A DNA stretch of 64,000 bases from CADEDH01 sp039029735 (GTDB lineage Bacteria > Actinomycetota > Acidimicrobiia > Acidimicrobiales > SZUA-35). Made by a program: the position numbers and the translations under genes. Positions within the stretch are counted from its first letter, which is position 1, and every line of letters starts with the position of its first letter. Shown here in pieces: positions 1-7,330 of the stretch. The notes under the pieces were generated by a model that worked only from the letters and a program-made list of their open reading frames with translations, ran no database searches and was not told the DNA's origin. The stretch covers positions 168,678 through 232,677 of the forward strand of contig JBCCFL010000004.1 of assembly GCA_039029735.1 (NCBI GenBank), given 5' to 3'.

Positions 1-1350
1 GGGTTCGTCTCCCTGGCGTTTCTCACCTTCGGCATCCTCGGTGCCGAGCAATGGTTGGTGCCGGTCTCGTTGGCTGGTGTTGCGGTGCTCATTCTCGTCG
101 TCGGTACCTTCATCCCCTTCTTCCGGCGGATGCTGCCCAAACGGGAGGAGCGGCCGATCCGCGAGACCGCCGCATACCGCTGGAGCCGTCTCATCCAGTC
201 CAGGCCTTGGGCGTCGCTGCTCATCGGCGCCGGCATCCTGCTGGTGGTGGCCGCACCGCTGCTCACCTTGCGGCTCGGGTTCTCCGACGAGGGCAACTTC
301 CCGGAAGAGACCACCACCCGCAAGGCCTACGACCTCATCGCCGAAGGGTTCGGCCCCGGGTTCAACGGTCCGCTGCTGATAACGGCCGAGCTCGACTCAC
401 CGGCCGCGGTCGGCGAAGCCCAGGCCCTGCAGGCTGCGGTTGCGGCCACCCCCGGTGTGCTCTCGGCGTCGCCTCCGATCCCCAATGATCCGAACGCTCC
501 CGAGGCCGTGCTGATCCAGGTGATCCCGGAGACGTCCCCACAGGACATCGAGACCGAGGATCTGGTCGACGAGCTGCGTGACGTGGTGATCCCGGCCAAC
601 TCCGACGGGCTCGACGTGAACGTCACCGGCGCCGTGCCGGCCAACATCGACTTCACCCAGTTCCTCGGCGCCCGGATCCTGCTCTTCTTCGGCGTCGTGC
701 TGTCGCTGAGTTTCCTGCTGCTGATGGTGGTGTTCCGCTCGATCCTGGTGCCGCTCAAGGCCGTGGTGATGAACGTGCTGTCGATCGCGTCGGCCTACGG
801 CCTGATCGTGGCGATCTTCCAATGGGGCTGGCTCGGCAACTTGATCGGGATCGAAGGAGCCCCGATCGAACCGTTCATCCCGATGATGCTGTTCGCCATC
901 GTGTTCGGCCTGTCGATGGACTACGAGGTGTTCCTGCTCTCCCGGGTGAAGGAGGAGTATGAGCGCACCGGTGATGCCCGGAACTCGGTGGCCGACGGCT
1001 TGGCCAGCACGGCCCGGGTGATCACGGCGGCCGCGGCGATCATGGTGGTGGTGTTCGGCTCGTTCATGTTCGAGGACAACCGGATCATCAAGCTGTTCGG
1101 CCTCGGCCTCGCCACGGCCGTGTTCCTCGACGCCACGTTCGTCCGCATGCTGCTCGTCCCGGCCACCATGGAGCTGCTCGGCGAGCGGAACTGGTGGCTG
1201 CCCCGCTGGCTCGACCGCATCCTCCCGAACCTCAACGTGGAGGGCACCGAGCCACCGCCTCCGGCCAATGACCAGGGCTCCGAGGTCGATCTCAACGGCG
1301 TCGAGGCTGCGATCGACGATCTCGACGACCGTACGCTCGTCGGCGACTGA
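1..1350 (+). CDS. MMPL/RND-family exporter, C-terminal part (5' end outside window)
   Basis: The frame is open from base 1 with no start inside the window; 449 residues remain. Hydrophobic segments occur near residues 1-15, 20-40 and 68-90, followed by a soluble periplasmic stretch (about 95-215), then five closely spaced membrane helices and a short acidic cytoplasmic tail. The segment FGLSMDYEVFLLSR in the third helix of the last bundle is the typical MMPL/RND proton-relay helix, and ATFVRMLLVPATMELLG is the usual end of the family. Members export lipids or other hydrophobic molecules using proton motive force; the substrate here cannot be read from sequence. The next gene starts 26 nt downstream from its own promoter. 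Only roughly the last two-thirds of a single MMPL unit is visible. Confidence 0.9.
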   Translation, partial: GFVSLAFLTFGILGAEQWLVPVSLAGVAVLILVVGTFIPFFRRMLPKREERPIRETAAYRWSRLIQSRPWASLLIGAGILLVVAAPLLTLRLGFSDEGNFPEETTTRKAYDLIAEGFGPGFNGPLLITAELDSPAAVGEAQALQAAVAATPGVLSASPPIPNDPNAPEAVLIQVIPETSPQDIETEDLVDELRDVVIPANSDGLDVNVTGAVPANIDFTQFLGARILLFFGVVLSLSFLLLMVVFRSILVPLKAVVMNVLSIASAYGLIVAIFQWGWLGNLIGIEGAPIEPFIPMMLFAIVFGLSMDYEVFLLSRVKEEYERTGDARNSVADGLASTARVITAAAAIMVVVFGSFMFEDNRIIKLFGLGLATAVFLDATFVRMLLVPATMELLGERNWWLPRWLDRILPNLNVEGTEPPPPANDQGSEVDLNGVEAAIDDLDDRTLVGD

Positions 1351-1364
1351 TCCGACCGCTCAGG

Positions 1365-1370
1365 TAGTGT
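1365..1370 (+). promoter_or_regulatory. -10 element TAGTGT of a leaderless promoter
   Basis: TAGTGT fits TANNNT and ends 6 nt before the GTG at 1377, so transcription would start at or next to the start codon. There is no Shine-Dalgarno sequence in front of this GTG. Confidence 0.6.
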
Positions 1371-1376
1371 CGGGGG

Positions 1377-1964
1377 GTGGATCAACCACCCCCCGACACC
1401 AAGAACTGGACGTGGGTACTCGAGCAGCAATGCCCCGAGTGCGGCTACGAGGCCTACGCAGCGGAACGCAACGAACTCGGGGCCAGGATCCGGGCCAACG
1501 CAGCCGACTGGCGGCGCCTGTTGAGCCGAGGTGATCTCGTGTATCAGCGCCCACCAGTGGCCCCGGGCCAGCCACCGGCGTGGTCGGCGCTGGAGTACGG
1601 GGCCCACACCCGCGATGTCGTACAGCTGTTCCACGATCGACTGAAACTGGCGCTGTCGAAGAAGAACCCAACGTTCAGCGACTGGGACCAGGATCGCGCC
1701 GCGATCGACGGCAACTACGCAGAGCAGGACCCGAACCAGGTGGCCTACCAGTTGGCCGCCACCGCTGGCCGGGTGGCCGACATGGTTGATCGGGTCAACG
1801 GCTCGCAGTGGGAACGCACGGCCAAGCGCAGCGACGGAGCCGAGTTCACCGTCGAGACGCTCATCCGCTACAAGCTCCACGACCTCGTGCATCACGTGTG
1901 GGACGTCGAGCAGGGCTACGAGGCGCTGACCGCCACCGACGAGGGGGAGGGCGGCGAGGAGTGA
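1377..1964 (+). CDS. DinB-family protein
   Basis: 195 residues with the layout of the DinB/YfiT four-helix superfamily, metal-binding proteins that include thiol-dependent transferases. An N-terminal CPECGYEAY segment precedes the helical body; WSALEYGAHTRDVVQLFHDR (about 64-83) supplies the first histidine and LHDLVHHVWDVEQG near residue 170 the second histidine cluster, the usual positions of the metal ligands. GTG start chosen because a TANNNT hexamer lies 6 nt upstream. Its stop overlaps the next start as GTGA, so it is probably co-translated with the HisN-like phosphatase. Substrate unknown; the Cys pair at the N-terminus could add a second metal site. Confidence 0.75.
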   Translation: MDQPPPDTKNWTWVLEQQCPECGYEAYAAERNELGARIRANAADWRRLLSRGDLVYQRPPVAPGQPPAWSALEYGAHTRDVVQLFHDRLKLALSKKNPTFSDWDQDRAAIDGNYAEQDPNQVAYQLAATAGRVADMVDRVNGSQWERTAKRSDGAEFTVETLIRYKLHDLVHHVWDVEQGYEALTATDEGEGGEE

Positions 1965-2761
1965 CCGACGTCGACTTCGACGTCGACCGGTACCGAGACG
2001 ACGTCACTGCCCTCGTACGCGTTGCGAGCCGCCGCTCGCTGGAATGGTTCCGCCAACCCGTGGCGGTCGAGAACAAGCTCAGCGAGGGCTTCGATCCTGT
2101 CACGGAGGCCGACCGGGCCGTCGAGGACGAGATCCGGGCCGAGCTTGCGGCCCGCTTTCCCGGCCACGCCATCCTCGGCGAGGAGCGGGGTGAGAGTGGG
2201 TCGAGCCGCTACCGCTGGGTGATCGATCCGATCGACGGCACCCGGGCCTTCATCTCGGGCCAACCGATGTGGGGCACCCTCGTGGGGCTCCAGGTGGACG
2301 GCATGCCCGTGGCCGGCTGGATGCATCTGCCGGTGACTGACGAGACGCACGTGGCCACCCCGGCTGGTGGGTGGTTGCATCGGCTGGGCCGCAAGACCGA
2401 GCCCCGAGTGTCGACCACCACTGCGGCGGCCGACGCAATCCTGCTCTGCACGCACCCCGAGATGTTCGAACCCGGTCCCCAGGAGGCCGGCTTCGAGCGG
2501 CTCGCTGCGGCCTGCCGCCTCGTGCGCTTCTCGGGTGACTGCGCCAACTATGGCCTGCTCGCCGCCGGACACGTCGACCTCGTGGTGGAGAACGGCCTCG
2601 CGCCATACGACATCCTGCCGCTCCTCCCGATCGTTGAGGCAGCCGGTGGCGTGATCACGAACCTCGACGGCGCCGCTCCGGTCGACGGCGGGTTCGTGGT
2701 GGCGGCGGCCACCCCCGAACTCCACGCCGCCGCCCTCGGCCTGCTCACCGCCCGATCGTGA
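1961..2761 (+). CDS. hisN: Inositol-monophosphatase-family phosphatase, HisN-like
   Basis: 266 residues, the normal length for the IMPase fold. Seen: GEERG (about 70-74), the metal-binding DPIDGT followed by RAFISGQPMWGTL, and a late aspartate in APYDILPLLPIVEAAGG. The DGTRAFISG-x-P-x-WGTL variant is typical of the IMPase-like histidinol-phosphate phosphatase rather than true inositol monophosphatase, so the last phosphatase step of histidine synthesis is the best guess; another sugar or nucleotide phosphatase remains possible. The open frame reaches back to 1808, but the GTG at 1961 gives a 4-nt GTGA overlap with the upstream gene and starts at the expected place relative to the fold. Confidence 0.8.
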   Translation: MTDVDFDVDRYRDDVTALVRVASRRSLEWFRQPVAVENKLSEGFDPVTEADRAVEDEIRAELAARFPGHAILGEERGESGSSRYRWVIDPIDGTRAFISGQPMWGTLVGLQVDGMPVAGWMHLPVTDETHVATPAGGWLHRLGRKTEPRVSTTTAAADAILLCTHPEMFEPGPQEAGFERLAAACRLVRFSGDCANYGLLAAGHVDLVVENGLAPYDILPLLPIVEAAGGVITNLDGAAPVDGGFVVAAATPELHAAALGLLTARS

Positions 2762-2789
2762 ACCGGCCCCTGACGCTGGCACCGCAGCG

Positions 2790-3227
2790 GTGAGCGCCGG
2801 GGTCGGCGGCGACGGCCGGATCGAATGCCCGGCGTGCGGGCACGAGCTGAGCATGTACCACGCCCCGGCTCCCGGAGGAGGAGAGCGGGCGGCGACCTGG
2901 GTGGCCGCCCACTGGGCCAGCTGGTGGGTGCCGACGGCGCTGTTCGCCGGCGTGGCCGGCTGGGCGATCTGGAACGTCACCGCTCGGCCCTTCGAGCCCT
3001 ACCCGGTGATCATCTTCGCCGTGATCAGCGGGGTGTTGGCCACGATCGCCGCCGCCCAGGGGCCGCTCATCCTCCTGGCACAACGGAGGGCGGCGATGAA
3101 CGATCGGGCCCGGGACGAGGAGAGCTTCCGGGTGGCAACGCACTCCGAGGCCGATCTGCACGAGTTGATCATCAAGATCGATGCCCTCACCGAGAAGGTG
3201 GAGCGGCTGGAGACCCGCTCGGCCTGA
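2790..3227 (+). CDS. DUF1003 membrane protein with N-terminal CxxC
   Basis: 145 residues from a GTG. An N-terminal CPACGHELSMYH, half of a zinc ribbon, precedes two membrane helices (about 48-63 and 70-93). Between and after them are the DUF1003 hallmarks: WNVTARPFEPYPVIIF, the AAAQGPLILLAQRRAAMNDRAR loop and a C-terminal amphipathic helix ending in a heptad-like DLHELIIKIDALTEKVERLE. The family is uncharacterised and often sits near ion transporters. It follows hisN by 28 nt without a visible terminator, so it is likely the third gene of that unit. Confidence 0.8.
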   Translation: MSAGVGGDGRIECPACGHELSMYHAPAPGGGERAATWVAAHWASWWVPTALFAGVAGWAIWNVTARPFEPYPVIIFAVISGVLATIAAAQGPLILLAQRRAAMNDRARDEESFRVATHSEADLHELIIKIDALTEKVERLETRSA

Positions 3228-3308
3228 TCCGCGCGTGATTCGACATGTCACCAGCGAGGCTGGGCGGCGTATTGCAGGTGAGGCCCTTCCGAGGAGGACG
3301 CCACGCCA

Positions 3309-3482
3309 ATGACACCCCCAACCACCCCGCTGGCCCCGAACCCACCCGCCGAGAGGCGGTTGCCGACCGACGAGACGCCGGCCCGTAGCGACGTGCCGGC
3401 GCTCGTGGTCTGGTCCCTTTACGTGCTGCTGGCGTTGGTCGTCACCGTCTTTGCCCTACTCGGAGCGTTCGGTATCTGGTAG
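3309..3482 (+). CDS. Small single-pass membrane protein (57 aa)
   Basis: ATG at 3309, preceded by a strong GAGGAGG at 3291-3297; TAG at 3480-3482. The protein has a Pro/Thr-rich N-terminal half (MTPPTTPLAPNPPAERR...) and one hydrophobic helix, VPALVVWSLYVLLALVVTVFALLGAFGIW, running to the C-terminus. No family recognised. The clear ribosome binding site and sensible composition argue it is real. Function unknown; such tail-anchored peptides often accompany larger membrane complexes, but nothing adjacent points to a partner. Confidence 0.6.
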   Translation: MTPPTTPLAPNPPAERRLPTDETPARSDVPALVVWSLYVLLALVVTVFALLGAFGIW

Positions 3483-3604
3483 GCCGCAGCTCCCATCTGT
3501 GGTGTTCCAGCTCGTCGATAGGCGGCGCACCTTAGTGCCAACCTTCGGTTGAATTCCACTCCAACATAAAATTCTTACGGAACAAAGGCACCTCGCCGCG
3601 CTGT

Positions 3605-3654
3605 CGCTCAACATGCATTGACAGGTGGTGTCAGAGGATGTCTTATGTTGAGCG
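3605..3654. repeat. Inverted repeats around the promoter of the secreted peptide gene
   Basis: Outer arms CGCTCAACAT (3605-3614) and ATGTTGAGCG (3645-3654) are perfect 10-bp complements. An inner pair TGACA (3619-3623) / TGTCA (3629-3633) overlaps the -35 box. The outer right arm overlaps the -10 box. The two pairs are not exactly concentric (centres 3629.5 and 3626). Could be a regulator binding site; inference. Confidence 0.5.
3618..3646 (+). promoter_or_regulatory. Housekeeping-type promoter TTGACA - 17 - TCTTAT
   Basis: A perfect -35 hexamer TTGACA (3618-3623), a 17-bp spacer and TCTTAT (3641-3646, 4 of 6 to TATAAT) precede the peptide gene, giving a short leader with a strong ribosome binding site. 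This is unlike most other promoters in the window, which lie directly against the start codon. The surrounding bases (3540-3650) are visibly more AT-rich. Confidence 0.65.
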
Positions 3655-3682
3655 CTGTCACCTAGCGAATCGGAGGAAATAC

Positions 3683-4081
3683 ATGGGTGATCTGTTGCTG
3701 AAGGTTCTGGCGGTGCCGATCATGGCGGTCGCAATCCTGGGCGCTGCCGCGGCCGTGCCGATGAACTCCCTGCCGGCACCTGTTGCCGACGCCGTTTCGG
3801 AGCACATCGGGGTTGAGGCTGCTGATGCTGCGACGAAGAAGTGCATTTCGGCCAGCAGGTGGTTCGGCTGCACGGTCTGGCAGTACAAGTACTCGCCGCG
3901 CGAGACAGAGATCATTCTTGGCGGAGCGACTGCGGCAGGCGGGCTCTACACCTCTGGGATGAGGGCAGCCGCATATGCAGCCGCAGCATTCGGAGTCGGG
4001 GTGTGGCGGGCGGGCCACTGCCTCTATGTGAACTACGCCAAGTTCTTCATCCCAGTCGGGGCGGGCTTCTACCGCTGCTGA
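3683..4081 (+). CDS. Secreted four-cysteine small protein, function unknown (bacteriocin-like features)
   Basis: 132 residues from the ATG at 3683, chosen over an in-frame ATG at 3638 because GGAGGA (3672-3677) sits at proper spacing and the protein then begins MGDLLLKVLAVPIMAVAILGAAAA, a clean signal peptide. A pro-like stretch (about 25-53) is followed by a mature-looking segment with cysteines 54, 63, 113 and 132, the last being the C-terminal residue; it is aromatic and Gly/Ala-rich with a hydrophobic helix around 93-109. Two disulfides are possible. I recognise no family. Own promoter, own strong terminator and lower GC suggest a stand-alone, possibly acquired unit. No immunity or export gene is adjacent, so antimicrobial function is only a guess. 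Confidence 0.65.
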   Translation: MGDLLLKVLAVPIMAVAILGAAAAVPMNSLPAPVADAVSEHIGVEAADAATKKCISASRWFGCTVWQYKYSPRETEIILGGATAAGGLYTSGMRAAAYAAAAFGVGVWRAGHCLYVNYAKFFIPVGAGFYRC

Positions 4082-4120
4082 TGGCAGTGACTGCGCTGGT
4101 GCCCATCGCATGACGGGGGT

Positions 4121-4154
4121 ATCGGGGGTGACGGCCCAGACCGTCACCCCCGAT
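4121..4154 (+). terminator. Perfect 14-bp hairpin terminator
   Basis: ATCGGGGGTGACGG (4121-4134) pairs perfectly with CCGTCACCCCCGAT (4141-4154) across a 6-nt loop. It lies 40 nt after the secreted peptide gene and before the convergent gene ending at 4250, so it may serve both. No T-run follows, as is common in high-GC terminators. Confidence 0.75.
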
Positions 4155-4249
4155 CGCGTCGTCTGAGGCGGGAGCGTGGTGCGAGTGGGCGCCGCCCCCT
4201 GTTTCGCACTCGAGGTTCAGCGCCATGCGCCTGCTGGTTGCGATCGGAC

Positions 4250-4585
4250 CTACAGGGCGACGTGGCGGTCCATCACCGCCTGTTCGGGGCCGAGTTCGGC
4301 CCGCAGGTTGCCCTGGTCGAAGTAGTCGTACCAGCCCGATGCCTGCACGCCGGCCTCCAGGGCCTGGATCGCTTCCTTCGACGGCGCCTGCCACACGGCC
4401 ACGAACTCCTGGTCGATGCGGTGTGGCGTGTCGGCGTCGTTCTCGCCCCATCCGAGGGTGCTGATGCCGCCTTCGGCCATCTGGGTGATCGCCCCTCGCA
4501 CGCCAGCCATGAAGGCCTCACGGTCCTCGGCCGACAGGCCCTTCCAGGTGTCGTTGGGGGTCCAGGCTTCGATGAAGTAGTACAT
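4250..4585 (-). CDS. Small alpha/beta-barrel-like protein (DUF6616-like)
   Basis: 111 residues beginning MYYFIEAWTPNDTWKGLS and containing GISTLGWGENDADTPHRIDQEFVAVWQAP. This resembles the uncharacterised dimeric ferredoxin-like family I know as DUF6616 (membership judged by eye). The conserved centre is GWGxNDADTxHR. No catalytic residues are assigned in the family. It is transcribed divergently from the LuxR gene; both starts look leaderless, leaving 62 nt that hold both promoters. Confidence 0.6.
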   Translation of the reverse strand: MYYFIEAWTPNDTWKGLSAEDREAFMAGVRGAITQMAEGGISTLGWGENDADTPHRIDQEFVAVWQAPSKEAIQALEAGVQASGWYDYFDQGNLRAELGPEQAVMDRHVAL

Positions 4586-4592
4586 GCCCCCG

Positions 4593-4598
4593 ACGCTA
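4593..4598 (-). promoter_or_regulatory. -10 element TAGCGT of a leaderless promoter (minus strand)
   Basis: On the minus strand TAGCGT ends 7 nt before the ATG whose first base is 4585. No ribosome binding site is visible. Confidence 0.6.
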
Positions 4599-4635
4599 CG
4601 AAGCCCGCCGATCGCCGGCCATGACGGATATCCCC

Positions 4636-4641
4636 TACAGT
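4636..4641 (+). promoter_or_regulatory. -10 element TACAGT of a leaderless promoter
   Basis: TACAGT ends 6 nt (TTTTCG) before the ATG at 4648. An upstream in-frame ATG at 4621 would place this element inside the coding region, so it decides in favour of 4648. Confidence 0.65.
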
Positions 4642-4647
4642 TTTTCG

Positions 4648-5481
4648 ATGGCGTCGGAGCTGCAACGGTCGACCGATCTCCAACGATTCGTCACCGTGGG
4701 TGCGGCCGACCACTACGCCCTGGCCGCCACCCGGCAGCGGCTGCTCGACGACGGCCCACGGCCGGTCTCGCCCGCCGATGTCCGCGATCGCGATCGCGCC
4801 GCCCACATGCTCCTCTATCACCACGACCCCTCGGTGGTGCTCGACCTCGGCCTCACCCACCTCGTGGCTGAGCTGGGCTCGGCCCGGGGAGACGCCGGGA
4901 TCCTGGCGCCGGCCACGAGGGAGTACCACCCCACGAGCGTGCACGCCGACGACCCCGCCGACGTGGCTCGGATCGCCGCCACCTCGCTCCCGAACCAGCA
5001 TCCGGTACTCAGCGCAGCCTGGCGAACGCCACACCCTGCCGCGTTCGACCGCGTGCGAGGCAATCGGTATCTCGGGACCCTGGAGCCGCTGTTCACCCGG
5101 CTCGGGGCCACAGCCATGCTCGCCACCCGCATGCACGTCGACGGTGTGGGGCTCGGATTGCTCTGCGTCGACGAGGTGGATGGCGCGCGCTCCTGGACGC
5201 CAGCGGCGATCGACCGGGCACAGGGTTTCGTCGACCAGTGGCTCGCCCCGGTGCTCCTCGCTGCGCTGGTAACTGCTGCACTGCGTCAGTCAGCGGAGCA
5301 CCTCACCCCGGCCGAACGCGAGGCCGTTGACCTGTTGGCCGACGGGCTGTCCTACGGGGAGATCGCCCACCGGCTGGGCAAGTCGGTGCGTACGATCGAC
5401 AACCAGCTGCGGGCGGCGCGACGCAAGACCGGCAGCCGCAACGCCATCGAGCTGGTGGCCAGCACCCGTATCGAGAGCTGA
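4648..5481 (+). CDS. LuxR-family regulator with GAF-like sensor domain
   Basis: 277 residues. Residues about 1-205 look like a GAF-type sensory domain (LEPLFTRLGATAMLATRMHVDGVGLGLLCVDEVDGARSW is the typical core strand-helix pattern). The C-terminal 65 residues form a LuxR helix-turn-helix: LTPAEREAVDLLADGLSYGEIAHRLGKSVRTIDNQL, with the conserved LT-x-AE start, GLS-x-x-EIA and VRTIDNQL recognition helix (normally VxTVxxHL). Start at 4648 chosen from the leaderless -10 element. Ligand and targets unknown; the divergent small gene is a natural candidate target. Confidence 0.8.
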   Translation: MASELQRSTDLQRFVTVGAADHYALAATRQRLLDDGPRPVSPADVRDRDRAAHMLLYHHDPSVVLDLGLTHLVAELGSARGDAGILAPATREYHPTSVHADDPADVARIAATSLPNQHPVLSAAWRTPHPAAFDRVRGNRYLGTLEPLFTRLGATAMLATRMHVDGVGLGLLCVDEVDGARSWTPAAIDRAQGFVDQWLAPVLLAALVTAALRQSAEHLTPAEREAVDLLADGLSYGEIAHRLGKSVRTIDNQLRAARRKTGSRNAIELVASTRIES

Positions 5482-5485
5482 CTCC

Positions 5486-5505
5486 GGGCGCCGAGGCGGG
5501 CGCCC
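5486..5505. terminator. Hairpin between convergent genes
   Basis: GGGCGCC (5486-5492) and GGCGCCC (5499-5505) form a 7-bp GC-only stem with a 6-nt loop in the 30 nt between the LuxR stop and the stop of the minus-strand hydrolase. It could end transcription from both sides. Confidence 0.45.
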
Positions 5506-5511
5506 CAGCGT

Positions 5512-6411
5512 TCAGGCCTGGGCGCCGACGCCTGCGATCTCGGCGATCGCTCCCACCATCTGGGGCCACAAGGCCTCGGGCATGTCGTGGCCCATCTCGT
5601 CGAGCACCAGCAGTTCGGCTCCCGGAACCGCGGCGGCCGTGGCGTGCCCGCCCGAGATGTCGATCAGCGTGTCGAGCGGACCATGGATCACCAGGAACGG
5701 TGCCGTGACGGCGCCGAGCCGTTCGGTGCGGTCGCCCGCGGCGATCAGGGCGGCGAGCTGGAAGGGTGGGCCTTCCGGATGATGCATCCGATCGAGGGCT
5801 TCCGCGGCGCGCAAACGGGCCTCGTCTTCGTCCCACAGCGAGCCACCGATCACCTTGCTGGTGTGCACGGTCTGTTCGATGAGGCCAGCTCGGTCGGCGG
5901 CGGGTGGCGCCAGCAGGGCGCCCAGCGCCTCGTCGGTCGCGGTGCCCACCTCGTGGTTGCCGGTGCTCGACATGATCGACGTGACCGATGCGACCCGGTG
6001 TGGGTGCTCGATCGCCATGTGTTGCACGATCATGCCGCCCATCGACGCCCCCACCACGTGGGCGGTGTCGATGCCCAACGCATCAAGGAGCCCGATCCCG
6101 TCGGCTGCCATGTCCGACAGGGTGTACGGCACCTCACTCGGATCGACCGTGTCGCCCGACTGACCTCGCATCACGAGGGTGAGCACATCGGGGGCGTCAC
6201 CGGTGGTCTTGGTGGAGTGGCCGACGTCGCGGTTGTCGTAGCGGATCACGTGAAAGCCGGCCTCGGCGAACATCTCGCAGAACTCGCGGCGCCACGACAC
6301 CATCTGGGCCGTGAAGCCAGCGACCAGGAGCAGGGCCGGGTCGGCCGGATCGCCGAAGGTGTCGTAGCACAGCTCGATGCCGTTGGCCGCTGCCCGCCGT
6401 TCCGTTGTCAT
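5512..6411 (-). CDS. Alpha/beta hydrolase
   Basis: 299 residues from the ATG at 6411 (MTTERRAAANGIELCYDTFGDP). Classic fold markers: LLLVAGFTAQMVSWRREFCEMFAEAGFHVIRYDNRDVGHS (oxyanion region and strand 4), nucleophile elbow VVGASMGGMI, acid-bearing FLVIHGPLDTLI, and histidine in LDEMGHDMPEALWP. The family includes esterases, epoxide and C-C bond hydrolases; substrate unknown. The open frame extends to 6645 but the upstream residues lack sense and would run through the TetR gene; the chosen ATG overlaps the TetR stop as ATGA, so the two are translationally coupled. Confidence 0.85.
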   Translation of the reverse strand: MTTERRAAANGIELCYDTFGDPADPALLLVAGFTAQMVSWRREFCEMFAEAGFHVIRYDNRDVGHSTKTTGDAPDVLTLVMRGQSGDTVDPSEVPYTLSDMAADGIGLLDALGIDTAHVVGASMGGMIVQHMAIEHPHRVASVTSIMSSTGNHEVGTATDEALGALLAPPAADRAGLIEQTVHTSKVIGGSLWDEDEARLRAAEALDRMHHPEGPPFQLAALIAAGDRTERLGAVTAPFLVIHGPLDTLIDISGGHATAAAVPGAELLVLDEMGHDMPEALWPQMVGAIAEIAGVGAQA

Positions 6412-7073
6412 GCCTCGAGACCCCGCAGTCCACCCCAGGCCAGTTTGACCAGGTCGTTCAGTAGATCGTCCAGGTCGAGGTCGCCCGCTTGACCTGATTG
6501 CCAGTAGCGCATCATCGACTCTGCCAGCCCGACCACCCCGTGGGCCAGCGTGAGCTTGTGCGCCCGGCTCATGTCGGCGATGTCCATCATGTCGGCGATG
6601 CCCGACGCGATGGAGTGCTCGGCCCGCTGGGCGATTGGCGCCCATTCCGGATCCTGGCGCGTGGTGCCGCTGAACAACACCCGGAAGCCATCGTTGTCGG
6701 TCTGGAAGAAGTCGATCAGTGCGCCATAGCCGGCGGCCACCTTGTGGCGCGGGCTCTCGGCCGCCTCGGCCGCCTCCAGGATCGATGTCGACAGGCGGTC
6801 ACCGACCTCTTCGAGCACAGCGGTGTAGAGGTCACGCTTGGATTCGAAGTGCTGGTACAGCACGGGCTTGGTCACCCCGGCCGCATCGGCGATGTCGGAC
6901 ATCGTGGTCTCGTAGTAGCCGTTGCGGGCGAGGACGGCGCGGGACACGTCGAGCAACTGCCGTCGCCGTTCGGCGGCTGGCATCCTGGCTGAGGTGGTGT
7001 CTGATGGCGCTGCTGCGCCCGATGTCATCGTTGGCGTGCTGGCCTCAACCGGCTCGATTGGCTCATGGATCAC
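6408..7073 (-). CDS. TetR-family regulator
   Basis: 221 residues. After a flexible N-terminus, residues about 32-80 carry the TetR DNA-binding domain: RRRQLLDVSRAVLARNGYYETTMSDIADAAGVTKPVLYQHFESKRDLYTAVLEEV. The remainder is the helical ligand-binding domain. GTG at 7073 chosen because it overlaps the upstream stop as GTGA; TTG at 7076 is an alternative. Downstream it overlaps the hydrolase by 4 nt, so it likely regulates its own unit, possibly responding to the hydrolase substrate. Confidence 0.85.
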   Translation of the reverse strand: MIHEPIEPVEASTPTMTSGAAAPSDTTSARMPAAERRRQLLDVSRAVLARNGYYETTMSDIADAAGVTKPVLYQHFESKRDLYTAVLEEVGDRLSTSILEAAEAAESPRHKVAAGYGALIDFFQTDNDGFRVLFSGTTRQDPEWAPIAQRAEHSIASGIADMMDIADMSRAHKLTLAHGVVGLAESMMRYWQSGQAGDLDLDDLLNDLVKLAWGGLRGLEA

Positions 7074-7330
7074 CAAGACCCCTCTCGGTCGGCCCGGTCC
7101 GCCGCTTTGACCGCGTACTGGAACACGATCGCTGGAGCGAGAACGAACGAGCCCACGATCAAGCAGAAGGTGATCACCGCGGTCAGCGGCCCTACGAATC
7201 CAAAGACGATACCGGCAAAGAACACCACCACCGCAAGCGCGAACAGGCCGTAGCCGAGCCGGAGGCCGAGGCTCACCCAGCCCGCGATCTTCGCCCGCCT
7301 CACCAGTACGGGGTCGGAACCGTCAGTCAT
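7070..7330 (-). CDS. Small membrane protein with two helices (86 aa)
   Basis: Begins MTDGSDPVLVRRAKIAGWVSLGLRLGYGLFALAVVVFFAGIVFGF with a second helix LTAVITFCLIVGSFVLAPAIVFQYAV and a charged C-terminus. No family recognised with confidence. It overlaps the glycosyltransferase stop (ATGA) and the TetR start (GTGA), so it is sandwiched in a four-gene coupled unit and is almost certainly expressed. Confidence 0.7.
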   Translation of the reverse strand: MTDGSDPVLVRRAKIAGWVSLGLRLGYGLFALAVVVFFAGIVFGFVGPLTAVITFCLIVGSFVLAPAIVFQYAVKAADRADREGSW

